This document shows positions 38,061-46,886 of a DNA stretch of 64,000 nt, one piece after another. How positions within the stretch are numbered: the stretch's first letter is position 1; each line of letters begins with the position of its first letter. Position numbers and translations under genes: made by a program. The notes beneath the pieces were generated by a model that had not been told where the DNA came from, ran no database searches, and was given only the letters and a program-made list of their open reading frames with translations. The stretch is from Blautia parvula (GTDB lineage Bacteria > Bacillota > Clostridia > Lachnospirales > Lachnospiraceae): assembly GCF_020215665.1 (NCBI RefSeq), contig NZ_CP084061.1, positions 1,674,001 through 1,738,000 on the forward strand, given 5' to 3'.

Positions 38061-39446
38061 TCACAGAATTGCCAGAAGCTCATCCAGCATCTGTGTCTGC
38101 CGTTTATCATAGACAGGCAGACAGTAGGCATCCAGACGCTCTCTCACCATATCCTGGGCTTTTAAGATGACAGAGGGCATGCCGAGCTGCTTCCAGTTGT
38201 GGTAGATCTCACTGTTGAACAGCCTGGGGTGAAACAGCTCTTTCTGATACAGCTCCAGTGTCTCATCCTCCAGCATGTAGGTCCCCCCCGGTCCCACTCG
38301 TTTGATCATGTCCATATGAATGGCTTCCTCTGTTATATAATCGCAGTTCTCCACGGAGAATCTGGCTTCCAGCAGCTCCTCGTCCAGCACGTATTTTTCC
38401 AGGCTGAATACATTTAAACAGTCCATCTCACCAAACGCATGGAAAATAAAATCCGTATCACAGTCAAAGGTGGTCATGAGTGACACGGCAGTCTCCGCGC
38501 CGTCCTGCCAGTCAAGCTGCTTTGCGCCTGACAGGGAGCCTCCCACCCGGGAGGGAATACCGTAAAAATCAGCCATGGCCTTAGCGTACTGCATAAACAC
38601 CGCAACCTCCGGCCCCCAGGAAATGGGAACTGCCTTGCGCATGTCCGCGCTGTAAGTCACATTGCCGTAGACCACCGGAACACCAGGATTTACCACCTGG
38701 GTCATAATAATGCCTGCCAGTACTTCCGCATTGTTCTGCACTACAGTCCCGCCCACCGTGATGGGGCTGGTCATGCCGGGTGCGGAACAGCAGGTGATGA
38801 CAACCGGCTGGTTTTGCTTGACATAGGCCAGGGTCGCTGCCACGTCCTCCCTGCTGTATCGAAGCGGGGAGATGACATTCTCCACACCGATCGTAAAATA
38901 TTCTCCCGTCTCACCGTAAAAGTCCCGGATGAATGCAATGGACTCCGCAGCGCTTTTTCCTGTTTCGCAGGACGCGATCAGTGGCTTTTTGGAGTATTTC
39001 AGGCTCAGGACCGTCTTTAACAGTTCCACCTTGCCGTCCGGAAGGCCCGAGGCATAGATACCCGGCACACAGCACAGATTGACAAAACGGCTGGTCTCAT
39101 CCATCTTCGTGGCATCAATATAATCTTTTACTGTCGGGGTACAGATCTCCCCGTCTCTCAATATGGTCATGGCACCTGAGGCAGTGGAGATGGCCTTTCC
39201 TCCATCCCCTATTTTCAGGCTGGCAAAAGGTGTCTCTATGGTAAAGCTGGGTTTCAGTCCTCTCAATATCTCCTCTGCCAGAGAGCGTTCAAAATACACC
39301 CTCTGTCCATCCACCCGGATTCCTCTTTTTTTGAATACCTCCAGAATTTCCCGGTGTTCAAAATTCACGCCCACACTCTCCAGAATTTCCAGAGACTTCT
39401 CATGAATCATCTGCACTTCTGAATCTTTAATCTTCTTCACGAGCAT
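38061..39446 (-). CDS. MttB-family (non-pyrrolysine) methyltransferase, copy 1
   Basis: A 461-residue TIM-barrel protein of the trimethylamine methyltransferase superfamily. Core segments are GDGGKAISTASGAMTILRDG, CCSAPGMTSPITVGG, VVQNNAEVLAGIIMTQ and the SLSGAKQLDWQDGAE region. The reading frame has no internal TAG, so pyrrolysine is absent. Such homologues (MtgB, MtpB, MtcB type) demethylate quaternary amines such as glycine betaine, proline betaine or carnitine with a corrinoid partner. No corrinoid protein gene is in this window. It is close to copy 2 at 46887 (same segment order, similar length), which suggests a duplicated module. Confidence 0.88.
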   Translation of the reverse strand: MLVKKIKDSEVQMIHEKSLEILESVGVNFEHREILEVFKKRGIRVDGQRVYFERSLAEEILRGLKPSFTIETPFASLKIGDGGKAISTASGAMTILRDGEICTPTVKDYIDATKMDETSRFVNLCCVPGIYASGLPDGKVELLKTVLSLKYSKKPLIASCETGKSAAESIAFIRDFYGETGEYFTIGVENVISPLRYSREDVAATLAYVKQNQPVVITCCSAPGMTSPITVGGTVVQNNAEVLAGIIMTQVVNPGVPVVYGNVTYSADMRKAVPISWGPEVAVFMQYAKAMADFYGIPSRVGGSLSGAKQLDWQDGAETAVSLMTTFDCDTDFIFHAFGEMDCLNVFSLEKYVLDEELLEARFSVENCDYITEEAIHMDMIKRVGPGGTYMLEDETLELYQKELFHPRLFNSEIYHNWKQLGMPSVILKAQDMVRERLDAYCLPVYDKRQTQMLDELLAIL

Positions 39447-39514
39447 AGCAGGTTATTCCTCTCTTCCTGTGCCGGCTCTGCCATGGTCCCGGCCTTCAAT
39501 CTATCACTTTTTCT

Positions 39515-39943
39515 TCACTGCGAAGATGTCTTCAGGATCTCCAGCGTGCCTTTTGTTCCGTCAAGCCTCACATAGTCTCCTGTCTTCACCCGCACGCAGG
39601 GGTCATCCTCCTTGGAAAAATCCACCACGGTGGGAATCTGCATAACAGCGCTTGCCACCCCTGCGCTGCTGTCTATTCTGGAAAATGCCCAGCCCTTTGG
39701 CGCAGAACCGGCAGCCCTGGCAGCCCCGAAATAACAGGACCATCCGTTGGACCCCTTGCTGCCCGGCATGATCAGAATCGTGTCTTTTATGCTCTTCCCT
39801 TTGTTGATGTTCTCATAATCTTTTATCACACCGGTTTTAGGGTCAATGCCGCCCCATCCCGTAATACTGTCGGCACACACCAGTGCTTCCCCTTCCACAA
39901 TGCCCGGTATGACGCCTCTGCCCTGCAGAACTATTTTTTCCAC
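39515..39943 (-). CDS. Aconitase X small subunit (swivel domain), copy 1
   Basis: A 142-residue DUF126/aconitase X swivelling-domain protein. The GRGVIPGIVEGEALVC start and the MPGSKGSNGWSCYFGAAR segment are characteristic, and the Ser-Asn rich loop contributes to the active site. It pairs with the large subunit directly upstream, overlapping its end by 13 bases. The GTG at 39943 follows AAGGAGG. Characterised aconitase X enzymes dehydrate cis-3-hydroxyproline or mevalonate 5-phosphate; the substrate here is unknown. Confidence 0.88.
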   Translation of the reverse strand: MEKIVLQGRGVIPGIVEGEALVCADSITGWGGIDPKTGVIKDYENINKGKSIKDTILIMPGSKGSNGWSCYFGAARAAGSAPKGWAFSRIDSSAGVASAVMQIPTVVDFSKEDDPCVRVKTGDYVRLDGTKGTLEILKTSSQ

Positions 39944-41232
39944 CGGTATTCCTCCTTCCACACACCGGAAACTGCCGCATCCATGCAGCGGTATTTATCC
40001 GTATAATAAACACGCTCGGCACAGCCGTCTGAACGCACGCTTCCGGACTGCTTCAGGCTGTCGTAAGCCTGCCCTTTGTAGTGCTTCAGGAAACAGTCTC
40101 CGATGGTGACCGGACAGGTACTTGTCTGTATGGTTCCCCCGGCATCTTCGATGATCTTCGTATATCCGTTTAAATCCGCCATGGCCTTGATCGGATACAC
40201 GGTCCATACCATAAATCTTACACCATCGTGTATTTTTTTTCCACAAATATAATCAGCGACTTCCTTGATCTGATGGATATCATAGTGGGGACAGCCCAGG
40301 CTGACCAGATCCACAGAACCTTCTTCCGTCTCACAGAGCGCCTCATAGGCTGTGCGGATATCCTTTTCTGTCAAAGTAAATTCCTCCTGCACCTCATGTC
40401 CCATGAAAGCCTCCTCCAGTGTATTGGCTTCCGGCGTGATTCCCACAATATGGCACATCCGGCAGTTGGTGGTAATGGCAAGGGCCGTAAAAAAGCTTTT
40501 CAGCTTCACAAAATCCACGCCCTCAAAATTGCCGGTGAGCACCGGTGTACATCCGGTCAGAGGCAGGCGTTTTCCCATGGCCTTGCCGAGCACTTCCCAT
40601 TCAAGTGGAGAGTCAAGCGCTGCATCCACATGTATGAGATGGGTGCCGTAACGGTTTTCCTTCACATGGTATCCCCAGTATGGTGTCCTGCCGCAGATCG
40701 CTGACCAGAAAGCCGCCTCTATCCCATCCGCGTTGCAGCATGCGCCCCAGATGGAGTTGCCTATAATGGTAACCCCTGACTCTGTCGTCACAAAATGCTC
40801 TCCGCGAACAGGCAGCCACCCCATCAGATAAGGGGAACAGGAGCCGGCTATGGTGACCCCCGCTTTTCTGGATTCCTCCAGATAATAGCTGTTCTTGTCA
40901 AACTCCTCCTTCGGCTGGTCAAAGATCTCATAGTCAAACTGATCGCTGGCAGCCACGCAGGACTGCACATAACAGTCCTTATCCACGCTGTCAAAGACGA
41001 TTCTCTCATCGCGTGCCAGATTCATCCTGGTAAATACATCATGGAAATCCCCGCACTCACAGACATTCAGGTAATTGTGATTACCGCAGAATACAGTGGC
41101 TTTCGTCACTTTACAGAGCTTTTCGGCGCCGAGCACCTGAGCATAGCGCACAATATTCTCCAGTGCTGTCTGACGGAGCCTTCCCTCTCTGCCGTCCAGG
41201 ATATCCTGCTCTTCCTTCGTCAATTGAATCAC
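39931..41232 (-). CDS. Aconitase X catalytic (large) subunit, copy 1
   Basis: A 433-residue DUF521/aconitase X catalytic subunit. Conserved segments are LTKEEQDILDG at the N-terminus, AGSCSPYLMGWLPVRGEH, ESGVTIIGNSIWGACCNADG and SLGCPHYDIHQIKEV. A late SCP/TCP motif (TSTCPVTIGDC) supplies a further cluster cysteine. It should bind an iron-sulfur cluster and carry out a dehydration. It overlaps the preceding small subunit (copy 2) by four bases and its own small subunit by 13, so the four genes are closely coupled. Confidence 0.88.
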   Translation of the reverse strand: MIQLTKEEQDILDGREGRLRQTALENIVRYAQVLGAEKLCKVTKATVFCGNHNYLNVCECGDFHDVFTRMNLARDERIVFDSVDKDCYVQSCVAASDQFDYEIFDQPKEEFDKNSYYLEESRKAGVTIAGSCSPYLMGWLPVRGEHFVTTESGVTIIGNSIWGACCNADGIEAAFWSAICGRTPYWGYHVKENRYGTHLIHVDAALDSPLEWEVLGKAMGKRLPLTGCTPVLTGNFEGVDFVKLKSFFTALAITTNCRMCHIVGITPEANTLEEAFMGHEVQEEFTLTEKDIRTAYEALCETEEGSVDLVSLGCPHYDIHQIKEVADYICGKKIHDGVRFMVWTVYPIKAMADLNGYTKIIEDAGGTIQTSTCPVTIGDCFLKHYKGQAYDSLKQSGSVRSDGCAERVYYTDKYRCMDAAVSGVWKEEYRWKK

Positions 41233-41654
41233 TTGCTCTCCTCCGTTTCCTCCAGGATCTCAATGAACCCCCGGTCTGCATCTACCACGATCCTGTCTCC
41301 GTCCTTCACAGTTTCATAAAATGCAGGCTCTACTCTGTCCACCATGGGCACCTCCATGATGATGGCACTGGATACCAGAACGGTTTCGGGGTGCTCAATG
41401 ATCATAGCAGCCGGTGCGTTTTCCTTCAGGTTTAACTGGTAGAGGCCGTCTGCCTGTACCACGGAGCTGCCCTTACCGCCCGGGAAGATAAGCACCTTAT
41501 GGGCAACGGATCTTCCCTCCAGATCATGGGCCTTCTCTATGACGGTGCCTGTGGCAGGGTCTATCAGATAGAACATAATATGGTCTTTTGACACAACGGC
41601 CTGTGCCTCTGCGCGGCCCTCAGAAATTTTATGGCATGTAAATCTTTTTCCCAT
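41229..41654 (-). CDS. Aconitase X small subunit (swivel domain), copy 2
   Basis: A 141-residue DUF126-type protein. The ISEGRAEAQAVVSKD start and the IFPGGKGSSVVQADGLY loop mark the family, although the loop differs from copy 1. It follows its large subunit by one base and overlaps the next large subunit. The divergence between the two small subunits suggests that the two aconitase X enzymes act on different substrates or stereoisomers. Confidence 0.86.
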   Translation of the reverse strand: MGKRFTCHKISEGRAEAQAVVSKDHIMFYLIDPATGTVIEKAHDLEGRSVAHKVLIFPGGKGSSVVQADGLYQLNLKENAPAAMIIEHPETVLVSSAIIMEVPMVDRVEPAFYETVKDGDRIVVDADRGFIEILEETEESK

Positions 41655-41655
41655 G

Positions 41656-42864
41656 TTATTTTACCTCCCCTGTAAGTGCTGCTTCGATACATGTATCCAG
41701 GTCGCGGATGACAAAATGAATGCCTCTTCGCTGGGGATAGTAAGCACATTTCGGTGACTCCGTGATGCCCACCTTGCCCGTCAGGTGACGCCAGCAGGGC
41801 TGGTCCGGACAGCTGTCCGGGACGATAAAGCCCCCTGCTTTCGTGATAATCTCATCAAATCCCATACGGACTGCCATTTCCTTTACATGGCTGGATGTGA
41901 GGATCCACATTTCCTTTTCCAGTTTTTTTCCTGCCAGCTTCTCCGCAATATATTTTACTTCCTCCAGGGTGAAGTGGGGGCATCCGAACATGGCAAAATC
42001 AATTTTTCTGCTGCCGTCCAGAGAGATTTCTTTTAAGATCGCTTCCTTATCTTCATTGGTAATCACAACGGTCCTCTTTGGTGTCCTGCCTCCAAACGCA
42101 GTTTCCAGATCAGGCGCTTCCGGTGTAAATCCCACAATATGATACATGCCGTAGGCACCTGAAGTATTGAGCTGGGCGCCCAGATTTCTCAGTGCTTCCT
42201 TGGTGATAGTCTCTTTCGGAAAGCCGGTGAATACGGGAATCCCCTCCCCGATCTTCTTGCCCAGCATGCCGATGATATGATAGTCAAAATCATTCTTCAC
42301 ATCTGCCCGGATCTCTACCAGAATATCGCCCTTTCTGTTCTCATCAAGCAAAAGGCCGTACTCCGGCACATAGCCTGTGATGGCTGCACAGAGCGCGCTG
42401 TTTGCGCCCTCCCGGTTTGTCCTGGCACCCCACACGGCATTGGCATAAGGTGTGGCGCTGGACTCAGAAAAGGCGATCACTTCCCTGTAATTCGGTACAT
42501 TGGTGTCAATATAAGGGGTACAGTTGTAGGAAAGCTGTGCGCCCAGTGCTTTGTAGGCGTTGTGCGTTCTCTGCATCAGATCCGCATACTCCGGTGCTAC
42601 CATATCCCTGTTTTTGAAAAATTCCAGACAGAAACCCGGATTGACGGTAGGTGTCACGCGGCATTTTGCGCCTCCTGCCAGCATTTTCTCCGCAAACCAC
42701 AGGTCTGCCTCCTGATTTGACAGGGCCACATGTGCCCTGGTGATGGGAACCATCCTCTCTGCTCCGAAGGACTCACCGATGGCCGCCTGTATTTTCATGG
42801 CGTACGCTGTCCCTTTTCCGTATTTTCCATCCAGCATATCCTGCTGGTGCTGTGTTAACTGCAT
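41656..42864 (-). CDS. Aconitase X catalytic (large) subunit, copy 2
   Basis: A 402-residue DUF521/aconitase X subunit. Segments include LTQHQQDMLDGKYGKG, NCTPYIDTNVPNYRE, the FSESSATPYANAVWGARTN loop, FAMFGCPHFTLEEV and PDSCPDQPCW near the C-terminus (cluster cysteines). It is 31 residues shorter than copy 1. It follows the MIO-less lyase copy 2 by 19 bp. Product and substrate are not known; dehydration of a hydroxy amino acid derivative is a reasonable guess from the family. Confidence 0.88.
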   Translation of the reverse strand: MQLTQHQQDMLDGKYGKGTAYAMKIQAAIGESFGAERMVPITRAHVALSNQEADLWFAEKMLAGGAKCRVTPTVNPGFCLEFFKNRDMVAPEYADLMQRTHNAYKALGAQLSYNCTPYIDTNVPNYREVIAFSESSATPYANAVWGARTNREGANSALCAAITGYVPEYGLLLDENRKGDILVEIRADVKNDFDYHIIGMLGKKIGEGIPVFTGFPKETITKEALRNLGAQLNTSGAYGMYHIVGFTPEAPDLETAFGGRTPKRTVVITNEDKEAILKEISLDGSRKIDFAMFGCPHFTLEEVKYIAEKLAGKKLEKEMWILTSSHVKEMAVRMGFDEIITKAGGFIVPDSCPDQPCWRHLTGKVGITESPKCAYYPQRRGIHFVIRDLDTCIEAALTGEVK

Positions 42865-42883
42865 TTAAAAACCTCCGTTTATT

Positions 42884-44416
42884 TTACTTTTCCAGTACAA
42901 CGCGGGCGCTGTTTAAAAGTCCGCCGTCGTGAATCCAGTCTTTTAATTTTTCCAGGTAAGGATAAATATAGATATCCTCCTCCATGACAGGAACCAGATC
43001 TTTCATCACTTCCAGTACGGCTGCTGTTCCCTCACCCCTTGCCAGGGAATCATCCACAAACTGCTGCGCCTGATAAGCGGAGAGCAGTTCGATGGCCAGG
43101 ATATACTCAAATTTTTCCGCTATGCTAAGCGCCTTTTTGCAGGCATTGTATCCCATGGATACATAGTCCTCCTGGTTGGCGCTTGTGGTCACACTGTCCA
43201 CAGATGCAGGGGCGGATAAGATCTTCATATCATTCAGCAGACCTGCCTGCGTATACTGGGGTATCATAAGGCCGGAATTCAGGCCCGGCTTTTTGATCAG
43301 GAAATAAGGGTGCGCAGACAGTTTTTCGTCCAGGAAACGGACATTTCTGCGCTCTGACATTTTCGCTGCCGCTGTGGCTGCGATACAGGCGGAATCCATC
43401 TCGATTCCCACATAGGAGGCATCCGGATTCCCATTGGAGAACACCTGGGGATCGTCCGGCTCTCCGCATACGATCGGATTGTCCGCGCATCCGTTGATCT
43501 CCACCTCAATGGCTGCCCAGGCATCCCTGAGGGTTTTCTTCACCGCGCCGTGAAGCTGCGGAATACATCTGAGGGATAAGGGGTCCTGTACATGAGTCCC
43601 CTCTGCCTTTTTCGTCACCTGGGAACCGCGCAGCATACGCTTGATGATATCCGCAGTCTCCAGAAGCTCCTTCTGGGGACGGCAGTTCAATACTCTCTCG
43701 TCATAGGCGCGCAGAAGTCCGTTCAGCATCTCAAAGGACATGGCAGCCACCACGTCAGCGGATTCCACGGCTTTTAACAGGTCATATATACCGATGGCAG
43801 CAAGGGCAGTGGGGGAAGAAGTCCCGTTAAGAAGTGCCAGGCCCTCCTTATAACTGGGGGCAAAAGGCGCCATTCCCGCTTTGCAAAGCGCTGTTTTACT
43901 GTCTGAGAGTTCTCCTTTGTAATAGGCCCTTCCCTCTCCCAGTAATACCGCCGCAATGTGGCCCTCCGCACACAGATATCCCACAGAGCCTTCCCTGGGC
44001 GTGTAGGGAATCAGATTCCTGTTCAGGAAATCCCGATAATGCTCCAAAAGCTCTATCCGCACACCGCTGACTCCCATGCCGAGACTCTGCAGGACCATCA
44101 GGATAATGGCCCTTACCTCCTCCTCCTTAAAAGGTTCTCCGACACTGGTAGAGTGTGTCAGAATAATATTTCTCTGTAATTTTTCCGCGTCCTCTTTTCC
44201 TATGGTCTTTGTGACCAGAGCACCGAAGCCTGTGGTGGTGCCGTATACTACCCGCGCCTCATTCACACATGTCTCAACGATCTTCCTGGATTTTTCCACA
44301 CGCTCTCTGTACGCTTCCGAAAATTCCACCTCCGCGTGAAAACGTGCCACTGCCATGAACTCTTCTATGGTCATTTTTTCGCCTAATACTACTTTTTTTA
44401 TCTCTTCTGCTTTCAT
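42884..44416 (-). CDS. Aromatic amino acid lyase-fold protein lacking MIO, copy 2
   Basis: A 510-residue paralogue of the lyase at 35406. VVYGTTTGFG carries the lid tyrosine (Tyr58). ALLNGTSSPTALA keeps the Asn that contacts the cofactor in normal enzymes, and ANQEDYVSMGYNA is intact. The MIO triad after GSVG is Tyr-Leu-Cys (147-149), and the segment before SLRC reads QDPL in place of QDPY. It therefore cannot form the usual electrophile. Loss in both paralogues at the same positions argues for a changed reaction and not for decay. Ergothionase-like elimination of a methylated amine is the leading idea. Confidence 0.85.
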   Translation of the reverse strand: MKAEEIKKVVLGEKMTIEEFMAVARFHAEVEFSEAYRERVEKSRKIVETCVNEARVVYGTTTGFGALVTKTIGKEDAEKLQRNIILTHSTSVGEPFKEEEVRAIILMVLQSLGMGVSGVRIELLEHYRDFLNRNLIPYTPREGSVGYLCAEGHIAAVLLGEGRAYYKGELSDSKTALCKAGMAPFAPSYKEGLALLNGTSSPTALAAIGIYDLLKAVESADVVAAMSFEMLNGLLRAYDERVLNCRPQKELLETADIIKRMLRGSQVTKKAEGTHVQDPLSLRCIPQLHGAVKKTLRDAWAAIEVEINGCADNPIVCGEPDDPQVFSNGNPDASYVGIEMDSACIAATAAAKMSERRNVRFLDEKLSAHPYFLIKKPGLNSGLMIPQYTQAGLLNDMKILSAPASVDSVTTSANQEDYVSMGYNACKKALSIAEKFEYILAIELLSAYQAQQFVDDSLARGEGTAAVLEVMKDLVPVMEEDIYIYPYLEKLKDWIHDGGLLNSARVVLEK

Positions 44417-44428
44417 CTGCTTTCCCCT

Positions 44429-44965
44429 TTAAAAATTTCTGCACACTATATTTCCGTCTGCCGCTATGGGCATATATCTTGCCTTTGTCCCTTCCACCAT
44501 ATCTCCATAGATAGCAATGTAAAACGGGCGGTAGACCTTGCGCTCCTCAACGGGCTTTATAGATAAATTCCTGCCCATATGACGCCTCACCATCCGGGTT
44601 GCCATAATGGCGCCGCAGTCGGTGAGTCTCTTGTCTTCGTAATACGTGGGCTGGATATCATTTTCTTCTATTTCTTTTACTTCAGTTTCAATGTCATCTT
44701 CTACATAAGATGCACTGCAGGTGGTAGCTTCCACCATAACACGGATCTTCTGTCTGTCCTCTTCTTTTTTCTTCTTGATCGCCTTTACAATAATATTATC
44801 TTTGTATGTCATTTCATAAGTGATATAACGGCTCTCCAGATACATAACACGGAGGTTGATCTTCTTTCTGCCAAACAGCGCCCGTACAATAGGGTTCTTT
44901 CCTCCTTTTGCGATTCTGAGAGCCTCTTCCTCTTTCATTTTTACAGGAAAACATTCTATTTTCAT
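44429..44965 (-). CDS. Orphan conserved-context protein
   Basis: A 178-residue soluble basic protein with no family I recognise. It has no membrane segments and no cysteine cluster; it holds three cysteines in total. The middle is rich in Lys and Glu (KAIKKKKEEDRQKIRV), and a likely beta-rich end contains YRPFYIAIYGDM. It lies 12 bp before the lyase copy 2 start and behind a 139-bp gap with a hairpin. A role as an enzyme partner or substrate-specific helper is possible, but nothing proves it. Confidence 0.6.
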   Translation of the reverse strand: MKIECFPVKMKEEEALRIAKGGKNPIVRALFGRKKINLRVMYLESRYITYEMTYKDNIIVKAIKKKKEEDRQKIRVMVEATTCSASYVEDDIETEVKEIEENDIQPTYYEDKRLTDCGAIMATRMVRRHMGRNLSIKPVEERKVYRPFYIAIYGDMVEGTKARYMPIAADGNIVCRNF

Positions 44966-45044
44966 AAAGCCATACCTCCGTGCAAATCCTTATCTTCCGG
45001 CCCGCCATGAGCCGCCGTTCCTCTGTTACGTTCTTTATCCTGTA

Positions 45045-45076
45045 CAGGGCTGCGCCTTCTTTGCACTGCAGCCCTG
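45045..45076. other. Intra-operon hairpin
   Basis: CAGGGCTGC (45045-45053) pairs perfectly with GCAGCCCTG (45068-45076). No T-run follows on the minus strand, so it is unlikely to be a full terminator. It separates the symporter genes from the orphan gene and the lyase genes. Confidence 0.55.
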
Positions 45077-45104
45077 CACGAAGCATCTTTGTTTTGTGTT
45101 TTCT

Positions 45105-45383
45105 CTATTCTTTCTTTGACTTATCGCCGCCCTTTTTGCCTGTGGCAAAAGAAAATACCTCTGTACAATATTTCAGGAAAACCCCCACTGTGATGAGGAT
45201 TGCAATTCCCGGGGCCATAATTCCAATGATAAAATCAATGCTGTTCAGCATTCCGTATCCGTAGATACATGCCAGCGCAATATAGAGCAATACCAGGGCA
45301 CCGTCTACTCCCAGCCATTCCACTTTCAGTTCTGATTTTTCCTGCTCAGTCAATTCACTCATATCTTTTTTAGAATCTTTCAT
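45105..45383 (-). CDS. Small membrane partner of the sodium symporter
   Basis: A 92-residue protein with two hydrophobic helices (about 27-47 and 51-72) and charged ends (KDSKKDMSELTEQEK at the N-terminus, KKGGDKSKKE at the C-terminus). Such small two-helix proteins of the YhdT/DUF997 kind sit next to SSS-type symporters. It follows the symporter gene by 12 bp. The likely role is an accessory subunit. Confidence 0.65.
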   Translation of the reverse strand: MKDSKKDMSELTEQEKSELKVEWLGVDGALVLLYIALACIYGYGMLNSIDFIIGIMAPGIAILITVGVFLKYCTEVFSFATGKKGGDKSKKE

Positions 45384-45395
45384 ATTTTTTCCTCC

Positions 45396-46817
45396 TTACA
45401 ACCCTTTCAGCCTGCGTTCTGCGTTCAGATCCTTTCCAAAACGGTTTCCGATCAGGAAAGCCACAAAGGAAAGAGGCAGACCGATGAGAACGGGATCGAT
45501 CGCTACTCCTGATATAGACACAGGGCATACATACTGGAACAAAATCCAGATGACACCGCCCACGACCATACTGGCAACACCTGCCACCGTAGTCTTTTTG
45601 CCGTCATACATAAGAGCTGCAATAATAGGCACAAATAATAGTGTCATACTGATACTGCTTAAAAACAGATATGCATCATACACCCGGTCAAATCTGAATG
45701 CAGTGAAAAGACCGATAATACCAAAGATCACTGCTGCTATTCTCGTTATTGTAATACTGACCTTATCTTTCAGCTTTCTGTCTCCTCTGAGCATATAAAT
45801 AATATCATTGGAGATGATTTCACCGCCAATCAGATAGTAACTGTCCAGAGTTGAGATAATGGCTCCCAGAATACCTACAATGAACAATCCTTTTGCCACT
45901 ACAGGCAGGTATTCCACAACAGTTGCCACATAGGTAACCTCCGGCTGAACAGCCAGTGCAGTATCACGCACGCGGATAATGGTTCCTGTCATAATAGTTA
46001 CAACATCAAAAGAGAGCCAGATAGAGAAGCATAAAAGCATGGCTCTTTTACCTGTTTTCGGAGAGTTGGCTGCTGCAAACCTCTGATAAAATGTTGGGTC
46101 TTTATACAGGTTGATACAGAGAATGATCAGGATTGCCGCCTGCGGAATCGGAATTCCGCCGAATGCAGTGAGCATCTCGGGAGCCGGACCGCTCAGTGCT
46201 GCCTTGATGCCATCCAGTCCTCCGACACTGAAAAACAGTTTTGGAAATGCAGCCGATACACAGGTAACCATCAGGAAGAAGAAAATCATATCCGTTACAG
46301 CTACCCCCATCAGACCACCCAGACAGGTAACCCCAATGGAAAGGGCTACCACGATAGCTGCAACCAGAATCTTATTTGCGTGCCATGCACCCTCTCCTAC
46401 ATACCCGACTGCTGCGATCTCGCCTATAGAAAGACAACTGATAACAATAACAACAGCACCTAAAACAGCAGCAAATTTACCGTAATTAACCCGCAGAAGG
46501 TCCGGAATGGTCCCCTTTGCCTTTACGGAGATTCTGGGCGCCACCCACAGAGCCAGCGGAAAACGCACCGCATGGGCACCGATGGACCAGATAAAGAATC
46601 CCGCAAAGCCCATTGTAGTGGAATATCCAACTGTACCCACAACACCTGCGCCGCCGTACCAGGATGCCATCAGCGTGCCGACTACCAGTGACCAGGGCAG
46701 GGCCCGGTTCGCTTTATAGAAACTGTCCATATCCTGGGATGTTTTGGAAAAATAATACCCTACCAGCAGAATGCCGATGAAGCATACAACAACTACTACA
46801 TTATCAATAATGGTCAT
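45396..46817 (-). CDS. Sodium:solute symporter family transporter
   Basis: A 473-residue SSS-family transporter with about 13 membrane helices. The SSS segments GALLMASWYGGAGVVGTVG-like (about 47-66), FPLALWVAPRI and FIVGILGAIISTLDSYYLIGGE are seen; the STLDSYYL part provides the sodium site. It would import an organic solute with sodium. Its place between MttB-like copy 2 and the lyase/aconitase X genes makes the pathway substrate the probable cargo. Confidence 0.9.
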   Translation of the reverse strand: MTIIDNVVVVVCFIGILLVGYYFSKTSQDMDSFYKANRALPWSLVVGTLMASWYGGAGVVGTVGYSTTMGFAGFFIWSIGAHAVRFPLALWVAPRISVKAKGTIPDLLRVNYGKFAAVLGAVVIVISCLSIGEIAAVGYVGEGAWHANKILVAAIVVALSIGVTCLGGLMGVAVTDMIFFFLMVTCVSAAFPKLFFSVGGLDGIKAALSGPAPEMLTAFGGIPIPQAAILIILCINLYKDPTFYQRFAAANSPKTGKRAMLLCFSIWLSFDVVTIMTGTIIRVRDTALAVQPEVTYVATVVEYLPVVAKGLFIVGILGAIISTLDSYYLIGGEIISNDIIYMLRGDRKLKDKVSITITRIAAVIFGIIGLFTAFRFDRVYDAYLFLSSISMTLLFVPIIAALMYDGKKTTVAGVASMVVGGVIWILFQYVCPVSISGVAIDPVLIGLPLSFVAFLIGNRFGKDLNAERRLKGL

Positions 46818-46886
46818 AGAACAACCTCCCTCTTCTTTTGCTTTTCCTTTTCAGCACACAGCGACAGGCTGTATGCTCTCATTCTG

